Origin: DASSBG01 sp963800395
GTDB taxonomy: Bacteria; Pseudomonadota; Gammaproteobacteria; Xanthomonadales; Rhodanobacteraceae
DNA: 64,000 bases
Assembly: GCA_963800395.1 (NCBI GenBank)
Contig: CAWDBD010000011.1
Location: forward strand, 124,001-188,000
Direction of reading: 5' to 3'
The position numbers and the translations under genes are program-made. Positions 32,354 to 38,942 of this stretch are shown in pieces. The notes under the pieces are model-generated. The model ran no database searches, was not told where the DNA came from, and saw only the letters and a list, made by a program, of their open reading frames with translations. Positions within the stretch are counted from its first letter, which is position 1; each line of letters opens with the position of its first letter.

Positions 32354-34249
32354 ATGACAAGAGAATGCATCAAACTCAACGGCAAGAGCCTCACGCGTGC
32401 CCAGGTACGAGCTGTCGCCGATGGCGCCGGCGTGGAGCTCGATAGCGGTCAGCTCGAGCTCGTGCAGCGAACGGCCGATTTTCTGGCCGAGAAGGTGCGC
32501 TGTGGTGAGCCGATTTACGGCGTGACCACCGGCTTCGGCAGCAATGCCGACAAGTTGCTGGGTGCTCATCGTGCACGCGACGAATTGCCGGGCGGGAATC
32601 CGGACCAGCCCGAGGGCAGCCTGATGGAAGCCCTGCAGCACAACCTCATCATCACCCATGCCGTTTGCGTGGGTGAGCCGCTGGCCACCGACGTGGTCCG
32701 GGCGATGCTGGTGATTCGCATCAACACGCTCATGCGCGGGCATTCGGGTATCCGCGTGTCGACGCTGCAGGCGCTTGCCCAGTTGCTCAACGCGGGTGTG
32801 GTGCCTGTGATTCCGTCTCTGGGTTCGGTAGGCGCGTCGGGTGACCTGGCGCCGCTGTCGCATCTGGCTATCGTGCTGCTGGGTGGCGGCGAGGCCTTTG
32901 TTGACGGTGAGCGCCTGCCGGGAGACGAAGCGCTCAAGCGTGCCGGCCTGGAGCCGGTGCGCCTGTCATTCAAGGAAGGCCTGGCGCTGAACAACGGCAC
33001 CACGCAGATGCTGGCCATGGCGGTACTGAGCCTGGAGCGCATGGACGTGCTGTTGCAGACGGCGGACCTGGCCGCCGCCATGAGTCTCGATGCGTTTGCC
33101 GGACGCAGTGGCGCCCTGCGTGAAGAAGTGCATGCGTTGCGGCCACATGCCGGCCAGGTCGAGGTGGCGCAGCATATGCGCGAGCTACTCGAAGGCTCCA
33201 GCCTGGTCGATATCCCGTACCACCTGGTGCCGCGTTTCCGCACCTGGACGGCCGAGGCCTGGGATGATCCCGCCGCCCAGGCCCAGAGCTTCGATATAGC
33301 CTGGGATTGGGTGCCACCCAACCGGCGCCATGGCCGCGAAGCCTTCTACGAGCGCTTCTTGCCATTTCGTGGCGGCAAGAAGCATCAACCGCAGGATGCC
33401 TACTGCCTGCGCTGCATTCCGCAGGTGCACGGTGCGGTACGCGATGCCTGGAGTCAGGCGTGTCGCGTGATCGACATCGAGTTGAATTCGGTCACCGACA
33501 ATCCGCTGGTGTTTCCCGACGCTGAAGATCCCCAATGCATTGAAGATCAGGTCATTTCAGCCGGCCATTTCCACGGCATGCCGCTGGCACTCGTCATGAG
33601 CTATCTGAAGGCGGCCATTCCGGTGCTGGCCTCGATATCGGAACGGCGGATCAACAAGTTGGTGGATGCCGCCAACAACGACGGCCTGCCGGCTTTCCTG
33701 ACCGGCAACGAGGATGCGACCGATTCCGGCTTCATGATTGTGCAGTACACCGCGGCCGCCCTGGTCAACGATCTGGCCACGCGCGCCCATCCGGCATCGG
33801 TGTACTCGATCCCGACCAGCGCCAATGCCGAGGATCATGTGTCCATGGGTGCCAATGAAGCCCGGCATGTGCTGTCCATGAGCGAGGATCTGGGGCACGT
33901 CCTTGCCCTGGAGCTGTATACCGCAGCGCAGGCGCTGGAGTTTCGCCAGGACATGCTCAATGCCGCGCGCGATCTGGCATTGTCCGCGGACCCGCAGGCG
34001 CTGGCAGAAAAGATCGATGGTGCGCCGCGCCAGGATGGCCCGGAACGACAGGCCTTCGAGGCCGAGGTGCAGCAATTGATGAAGGCCCTTGCAGAGGGCG
34101 GCGCCTACAGCGCCGGCCAATCGGTGGGCGAGGCACTGGCACGAATTCGTGAACAGGTGTCGTTCATGCGCAGCGATCGCGCCATGGATGGCGATGTCCA
34201 GCGCATGTGCGAACTGGTTGCCGGCGGCAGCCTGGTCAAGGGGCATTGA
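32354..34249 (+). CDS. Histidine ammonia-lyase family protein, enlarged
   Basis: The protein has the MIO cofactor tripeptide A161-S162-G163 in GSVGASGDLAPLSH, the YGVTTGFG loop and LALNNGTTQM of the HAL/PAL family. A Thr-His pair in LIITHAVCVGEP is closer to histidine ammonia-lyases (Ser/Thr-His) than to the Phe or Tyr enzymes. At 631 residues it is over 100 longer than usual HutH: there is an insert of about 45 residues before DAYCLRCIPQVHG (rich in Trp, Pro, Arg) and a C-terminal extension. No hutU, hutI or hutG lies nearby, so a role in histidine catabolism is likely but unproven. Confidence 0.85.
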   Translation: MTRECIKLNGKSLTRAQVRAVADGAGVELDSGQLELVQRTADFLAEKVRCGEPIYGVTTGFGSNADKLLGAHRARDELPGGNPDQPEGSLMEALQHNLIITHAVCVGEPLATDVVRAMLVIRINTLMRGHSGIRVSTLQALAQLLNAGVVPVIPSLGSVGASGDLAPLSHLAIVLLGGGEAFVDGERLPGDEALKRAGLEPVRLSFKEGLALNNGTTQMLAMAVLSLERMDVLLQTADLAAAMSLDAFAGRSGALREEVHALRPHAGQVEVAQHMRELLEGSSLVDIPYHLVPRFRTWTAEAWDDPAAQAQSFDIAWDWVPPNRRHGREAFYERFLPFRGGKKHQPQDAYCLRCIPQVHGAVRDAWSQACRVIDIELNSVTDNPLVFPDAEDPQCIEDQVISAGHFHGMPLALVMSYLKAAIPVLASISERRINKLVDAANNDGLPAFLTGNEDATDSGFMIVQYTAAALVNDLATRAHPASVYSIPTSANAEDHVSMGANEARHVLSMSEDLGHVLALELYTAAQALEFRQDMLNAARDLALSADPQALAEKIDGAPRQDGPERQAFEAEVQQLMKALAEGGAYSAGQSVGEALARIREQVSFMRSDRAMDGDVQRMCELVAGGSLVKGH

Positions 34250-34295
34250 GGATGCGTTGAGGCTGCGCAACGGGCCGTGCCTGGGTATGCCTGGA

Positions 34296-34736
34296 TCAGG
34301 GCAGAACCGCTATCAGAAGTATGATCAGGGCTATGCCGAACAGACCCAGCGCCAGGGCAAAAGCGGCGCCAATGAACAAGGATGGCCCTAGCCGGGTGCT
34401 GCCATCCCTGCTGAAGCCAATGGCGAAATGCAGGTAGCGGATGCCGGCACCCACGGCCATGACCACACCCATGCCAACCAGGATCGAGCCACCCCAGGTG
34501 GAGAGCATGCGCGGGTACAGTTCCGGGCCGGAGTGCGTGGAAGGCAGGCGGTGCAGAATCAGTCCGAAGCGGTCGATGACAAAGCCCAGGGCCATCAGCG
34601 ACAAGGCTGTCCGGATCCAGGAAGTCAGCGTGCGCTCGGCAGCAAGGCTGACCAGTTTGCGGGATAGTTCAAGCGACGCCTCGTCGTGCCTGGCGGAGAT
34701 GTCCGGTTCTGCTGCGTTGTGGTTCATGTCGTTCAT
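34296..34736 (-). CDS. DUF202 (YidH-like) membrane protein
   Basis: The 146-residue protein has the DUF202 signature LAAERTLTSWIRTALSLMALGF and three membrane segments (about 45-62, 82-103 and 120-142). A hydrophilic acidic N-terminus of about 30 residues precedes them. Function is unknown. It lies three bases downstream of mtnC on the same strand and may be read with it. Confidence 0.87.
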   Translation of the reverse strand: MNDMNHNAAEPDISARHDEASLELSRKLVSLAAERTLTSWIRTALSLMALGFVIDRFGLILHRLPSTHSGPELYPRMLSTWGGSILVGMGVVMAVGAGIRYLHFAIGFSRDGSTRLGPSLFIGAAFALALGLFGIALIILLIAVLP

Positions 34737-34739
34737 CGG

Positions 34740-35423
34740 TCAAAGCACAATCTGGGTGAAATCGGCAACGCACGGGTGGCTTGCCTGTGGCGGACATGCG
34801 TCCGGTGGACGTCTGATCAGCGTGGTGCGGAGGCCTGCGTTCTTGGCGGCGTCCAGTTCCTCCAAGACATCAGACAGGAACATGATGTCGGCCGGATCAA
34901 GGCTGATCTGGCTGGCGATGGCACGGTAGGAATCGGCGACGCGTTTGGGACCGGTTTCGGTGTCGAAATAGCCGCTCAGAAGGGGCGTGAGGTCGCCGTC
35001 CTCGCTGTAGCGGAAGAACAGTTTCTGTGCTGGTACCGAGCCTGACGAATAGACAAAAATCGGGATGCCATCGCGCTGCCACTGATCCAGACAAGCGCTG
35101 ACTTCCGGATAGACGTGGGCACGGTAGGCGCCGCTTTCGTAGCCGCTCTTCCAGATCATGCCCTGCAGTGCCTTGAGCGGCGTGGCCTTGCGGTCGCTGT
35201 CGATCCAGGTGATCAGCTGCTCGATCAGCTGGTCATCGGTGGCGTTGGCGAGATCGGCTTCGCGTGCAGTCTGCTCGAGCCAATGCCGCACCTTTGGCTC
35301 GTCGGCGTGGCTCTTGATGAATGCGGGGAGGTGCTTGCGTGCAAATGGAAACAGCACGTCCTTGACGAAATCGATTGAACTGGTGGTGCCTTCGATGTCG
35401 GTCACGATGGCTTTGCTGGTCAT
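34740..35423 (-). CDS. mtnC: Enolase-phosphatase E1 MtnC
   Basis: MtnC enolises and dephosphorylates 2,3-diketo-5-methylthiopentyl-1-phosphate in methionine salvage. The 227-residue HAD protein begins KAIVTDIEGTTSSIDFVKDVLF with catalytic D9 and E11, and has VYSSGSVPAQKLFF and the ETGPKR lysine region. It overlaps mtnD by four bases. Confidence 0.96.
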   Translation of the reverse strand: MTSKAIVTDIEGTTSSIDFVKDVLFPFARKHLPAFIKSHADEPKVRHWLEQTAREADLANATDDQLIEQLITWIDSDRKATPLKALQGMIWKSGYESGAYRAHVYPEVSACLDQWQRDGIPIFVYSSGSVPAQKLFFRYSEDGDLTPLLSGYFDTETGPKRVADSYRAIASQISLDPADIMFLSDVLEELDAAKNAGLRTTLIRRPPDACPPQASHPCVADFTQIVL

Positions 35424-35995
35424 GGGCTGGCGGCCTGGTGTTGCGAAGACGGCATGCGCGGAAAGCGTTCGGAGATGTCACTGCCGGTGAAACGCGCAAC
35501 CCAGCCATCGGGGTTGGTGAAAAGGCGAATGGCCGTAAACCGTGGGTGGTCGCCCATGTCGAACCAGTGGGCAATACCGGCAGGCACCCTGATCAGGTCG
35601 CCCTTGCAGCAAAGAATGTCATGAACGCGCTGGTTGATATGCAAGGAGAACAGGCCGCTACCGGCCACGAAAAAACGCACCTCGTCCTCCGCATGGGTAT
35701 GCTCGTCCAGGAACTTGTGCCGCAACTCTATGCGTTGCGGATGCTCGGGTGTCATCCGGATCACATCCATGGATTGATAGCCGCCATCATGCATGAGGCG
35801 CTGGATATCTTCATGGTACGCCTCCCGGATATGGTCCTCGTCTGCATCATCTCTCAGGGGGCGCACTGCAGCCCATTGTTCAAATTGCACACCGATATCA
35901 GACAATGCCGCAGCCATCCTGGCCCCTTCGCTGGTCTCCAGCAGAAGATGGTCGGGTTGATCATCAGGGTAGATGCGCAAGGTGCTCACAATCAT
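35420..35995 (-). CDS. mtnD: Acireductone dioxygenase MtnD
   Basis: MtnD oxidises the acireductone made by MtnC to the keto acid precursor of methionine (Fe form) or to an off-pathway product (Ni form). The 191-residue cupin has metal ligands H99, H101, E105 (HTHAEDE) and H143 (GIAHWFD). The ATG at 35995 overlaps the mtnB stop (ATGA); the earlier ATG in this frame lies inside mtnB. Confidence 0.96.
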   Translation of the reverse strand: MIVSTLRIYPDDQPDHLLLETSEGARMAAALSDIGVQFEQWAAVRPLRDDADEDHIREAYHEDIQRLMHDGGYQSMDVIRMTPEHPQRIELRHKFLDEHTHAEDEVRFFVAGSGLFSLHINQRVHDILCCKGDLIRVPAGIAHWFDMGDHPRFTAIRLFTNPDGWVARFTGSDISERFPRMPSSQHQAASP

Positions 35996-36630
35996 GCTCC
36001 CGGGCGGTCCGCGATGCCTTGCAGGCGCCGCAGGTCGAGTTCGCAAGCAAGAAGAAAATCAAGTGCCTCAAGGTGCCGGTGTGCTTCGCTCATGCTGCGG
36101 CCCCAGGCATAAAGGCCATGGCCGGCGATGAGGTAGCCGTGCAGGGCCTGGCCACTGTCCAGCCAGGCTTCGACCTGTACCGTGATATCGGACATGCGCT
36201 GGCTGTTTTCGAATACCGGCAGGTCCATGCCGCTGTCGTGGCTGCTGATTCCGGTAATGGCTTTTTGCAGTTCCCAGCCCTCAAGATGGATATGGCCAGC
36301 TTCGGCAAAAAGCCGTGATGCCACGCTCTGGGTACGCGAGTGCGTGTGCAGAATGGCATTGATATCGTCAAAGCGTTGATACAATTGCACGTGCAGAGCT
36401 GTTTCCGCCGATGGTTGGATGGCATGACCCACGGGGTGGCCCTGGCAATCGACCGCGATGATGTCCTCGCGTTGCAGTTTGCCCTTGTCGGCGCCTGATC
36501 GGGTCATGGCCAGGGTATCGGCATCGATGCGAGCTGAAAAATTGCTGCTTGTGGCCGGTGTCCAGCCACGCGCAGCCAGTCTGCGTGCGGTGTTGATGAT
36601 GGACTCGGCCAGCAATGGTGGAATGTTCAT
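35992..36630 (-). CDS. mtnB: Methylthioribulose-1-phosphate dehydratase MtnB
   Basis: MtnB is a class II aldolase-fold dehydratase preceding MtnC in methionine salvage. The 212-residue protein has the metal-site segments ILHTHSRTQSV and IAGHGLYAWG, and the N-terminal TPATSSNFSAR block. The frame is open to 36753, but the ATG at 36630 gives the family N-terminus. First gene of mtnBDC; mtnA and mtnP/mtnK are not in the window. Confidence 0.94.
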   Translation of the reverse strand: MNIPPLLAESIINTARRLAARGWTPATSSNFSARIDADTLAMTRSGADKGKLQREDIIAVDCQGHPVGHAIQPSAETALHVQLYQRFDDINAILHTHSRTQSVASRLFAEAGHIHLEGWELQKAITGISSHDSGMDLPVFENSQRMSDITVQVEAWLDSGQALHGYLIAGHGLYAWGRSMSEAHRHLEALDFLLACELDLRRLQGIADRPGA

Positions 36631-36641
36631 CTTGCAGCCTT

Positions 36642-36660
36642 GTGAATGAGAGCCATTCTC
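36642..36660 (-). promoter_or_regulatory. Possible Fur box before mtnB
   Basis: On the minus strand GAGAATGGCTCTCATTCAC matches 12 of 19 positions of the Fur consensus, including both GAnAAT and TCATT halves. It starts 11 bases upstream of mtnB. It could instead be a small RNA hairpin (GAATG/CATTC). Confidence 0.4.
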
Positions 36661-36751
36661 GAAACTCAGCCAGTGTTTGGTCTCTTCGATTAGAATGACA
36701 CATAGCGGGTGCGACTTGCACCCATCACGAAGCACCAAGGAGCGTTTCATC

Positions 36752-37096
36752 ATGAGTGACAGTAATCACGATATTGAATCCCGTCGACGGTTTCTGAAGA
36801 TTGCGGCAGGCACTGCCACGGTTGCTGCAGTCGCCGGTGTATCGGGAGTGTTTCCGCGCGTCGCCAAGGCTGCGGATGCCCCGCACCTTGGAGTCGAGGA
36901 TCCGATGGCTGTGGCGCTCAAGTACGTTGAGGACGCCAAGACCACCCAGAATCCCAAGCATGTCGCCGGTGCCAATTGTTCCAACTGCAAGTTCTTCCAT
37001 GGCAAGGAAGGCGATATGTGGGGACCTTGTGACCTGTTCCCGGGCAAGGCCGTGAATGCGAAGGGCTGGTGTGTCTCGCATTCCCCCAAGACATGA
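36752..37096 (+). CDS. High-potential iron-sulfur protein (HiPIP)
   Basis: HiPIP is a soluble periplasmic electron carrier with one 4Fe-4S cluster. The 114-residue precursor has a Tat signal (RRRFLKIAAG, cleavage after about residue 40) and four cluster cysteines C76, C79, C93 and C107 in the spacing C-x2-C-x13-C-x13-C typical of the family. AAGGAG precedes the ATG at 36752. It may shuttle electrons from the bc1 complex to a terminal oxidase. Confidence 0.95.
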   Translation: MSDSNHDIESRRRFLKIAAGTATVAAVAGVSGVFPRVAKAADAPHLGVEDPMAVALKYVEDAKTTQNPKHVAGANCSNCKFFHGKEGDMWGPCDLFPGKAVNAKGWCVSHSPKT

Positions 37097-37128
37097 GCCG
37101 AGCGGCGTATTCACAAGTACCAGGGAAG

Positions 37129-37151
37129 AACCGGCCTCGTGCCGGTTTTTT
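37129..37151 (+). terminator. Rho-independent terminator after HiPIP gene
   Basis: AACCGGC-CTCGT-GCCGGTT is followed by a T-run, 32 bp after the HiPIP stop. Confidence 0.9.
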
Positions 37152-37579
37152 CTTGTCTGCACAAAAGCCTGTGGCGTCGGGGCCTGGTCGAGCAGTCCGG
37201 TTGGCCCGGCTGAGTGCTGCAGGCATTAAGCACAAAGTGCAGCCCGGGCGTGCCAGGCTGAGGAGCTGACTCACCGTGACGCGCCCGGGTTGCGTCCGAG
37301 GAACCACTGCCAAGTTGGATTCTCCGGGTAAACGATTCTAGCGCGCTTGTGCGGTTTCGGCCAACAACTTTCTCCCGTTATATAAAAAGCATTAAAAACA
37401 GATACCTGCGGCGATATCGTGAGGTCTGAATGGAACAATATTTTTACCATACGTCATGGTATGGAAGTGCTGCGGGCGGGCTTTCCAGGCTCCGGACGAC
37501 CTGGCAGTGCCAAAGTTTTATCAGGGCCGACACGCCAGGCTTCGCTTTGCTTTGCCAGGGCCTGTGCGGGGTGAAGGTA
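37152..37579. other. Gene-free region between HiPIP and the 111-bp repeats
   Basis: No convincing gene. An AT-rich patch (GTTATATAAAAAGCATTAAAAAC, near 37376-37400, split here as TTATATAAAAAG and CATTAAAAAC) and a palindrome TACCAT-ACGTC-ATGGTA near 37446 are visible, followed by sequence that grades into degenerate copies of the repeat. Confidence 0.5.
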
Positions 37580-37917
37580 TGGGTTTTCCGGACCCCGGAT
37601 CGACCGTCGTCTCTGGCCTGTGCGGGGTGAGGCTATCGATTTTCGTTCTGGACCCCGGATCGGCGGCCATCCATGGCCTGTCCGGGGTAAAGCCATGTGT
37701 TTTGAACTTGGCTTCGGGTTGGTGGGTGTGCACGGGTTCTGCCGGGCAACCGATGTTTCTGGACCCCGGATCGGCGGCCATCCATGGCCTGTCCGGGGTA
37801 AAGCCATGTGTTTCGAACCTGGCTTCGGGTTGGTGGGTGTGCACGGGTTCTGCCGGGCAACCGATGCTTCTGGACCCCGGATCGGCGGCCATCCATGGCC
37901 TGTCCGGGGTAAAGCCA
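37580..37917. repeat. 111-bp tandem repeat of REP-like palindromes
   Basis: The unit beginning TGGACCCCGGATCGGCGG occurs at 37649, 37760 and 37871 (period 111 bp; the third copy is partial, about 47 bp). Each unit contains a nested palindrome, ACCCCGGA paired with TCCGGGGT around GGCCAT-CC-ATGGCC. A degenerate copy starts near 37580. Copies differ at only a few positions. Confidence 0.93.
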
Positions 37918-37925
37918 TCCTGGCT

Positions 37926-38693
37926 TTACTTTGGGGCGAGGCGGACGGCGCCGTCCAGGCGGATGGTGGTGCCGTTGATGTAGTGGTTGGCAAGGATGAA
38001 TTCCACCGTGGTGGCGTATTCGTCCGGCTGGCCCAGGCGCGAGGGGAAGGGAATCGAGGCACTGAGGGACTTTTGCACCTCATCGGGCATGCCGTCGACC
38101 ATGGGGGTCCAGAATATGCCCGGAGCGATGGTGACCACGCGAATGCCGAAACGGGCCAGTTCCCGCGCCATGGGCAAGGTCATGCCGACAACGCCACCCT
38201 TGGACGCGGAATAGGCGGCCTGACCGATCTGTCCTTCGAACGCAGCCACGCTGGCCGTATGCACGATCACGCCGCGCTCGCCATCCTCACCGGTCTCATT
38301 GTTCTGCATCACGGCGGCGGCGGCCTTGGCGACATTGAAGCTGCCAACAAGATTGACTCTGACCGTGGTGGCAAACCGGTCCAGCGGCATTGGTCCCTCG
38401 CGCCCCAGCACCCGACCGGCGCCGAGGATGCCGGCACAGTTGACCAGCAGGTTGAGACCACCCATGGCTGCGGACGCCGCGTCGACCTGTTCGCTGACCT
38501 GTGCCTCGTCGCTGACGTCGGTGGCAAAAAATCCGGCCTTGTCGCCCAGCGCCGTGGCTGCTTGCTGGCCTTTGTCGGCGTTGACGTCAAACAGGCTGAC
38601 GCTGGCGCCTGCGCTGCTCAGGCGTTGTGCCACGGCGTGGCCGAGACCCGAGGCGCCGCCGGTAATGATGGCCTTGATCTTGTCGTGTTTCAT
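37926..38693 (-). CDS. SDR family oxidoreductase, 3-hydroxyacyl-CoA dehydrogenase type II-like
   Basis: The 255-residue protein has the NAD-binding motif TGGASGLG, NCAG, and the catalytic Ser-Tyr-Lys in the HTASVAAFEGQIGQAAYSASKGG region, ending in LDGAVRLAPK, as in HSD10-type 3-hydroxyacyl-CoA dehydrogenases. Such enzymes act in isoleucine or fatty acid degradation. AAGGAG lies before the ATG at 38693. The last codons abut the REP-like repeat. Confidence 0.9.
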   Translation of the reverse strand: MKHDKIKAIITGGASGLGHAVAQRLSSAGASVSLFDVNADKGQQAATALGDKAGFFATDVSDEAQVSEQVDAASAAMGGLNLLVNCAGILGAGRVLGREGPMPLDRFATTVRVNLVGSFNVAKAAAAVMQNNETGEDGERGVIVHTASVAAFEGQIGQAAYSASKGGVVGMTLPMARELARFGIRVVTIAPGIFWTPMVDGMPDEVQKSLSASIPFPSRLGQPDEYATTVEFILANHYINGTTIRLDGAVRLAPK

Positions 38694-38942
38694 GCGTGCT
38701 CCTTGAAAGTACAGGCGCACATCTTAACTGGAGCATGGGCCGGGGCGGACGATTTGTGCATGCGGATTGCTCAACGAGGTGTGATCCGCTGCCCATCAGG
38801 ACCGCCCGGGTCAGTGTGCGCAAGCAAGAGCCGCGATGGCCACGCGGGGCCTGGCTATCCTATGCGCTCATTATTTCCTGATTGGCTTCGGCTTGATGCT
38901 TCGACAGAGCAGGGCACCTGAAGCAAGCCCAGCTTGCCTTGC

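Noticed and set aside
30665..34249. hisS and the ammonia-lyase as a histidine operon
   Set aside because: They are separated by 315 bp with a REP-like repeat and have opposite metabolic roles; proximity seems accidental.
37430..37630. Short reading frame of 66 codons with GAGG before its ATG
   Set aside because: The second half translates degenerate REP-like sequence and no family resemblance is visible.
37454..38083. Minus-strand reading frame of 209 codons with 37-residue repeats
   Set aside because: It is the translation of the 111-bp REP-like repeat and runs into the SDR gene; several other frames on both strands are equally open, and there is no ribosome-binding site.
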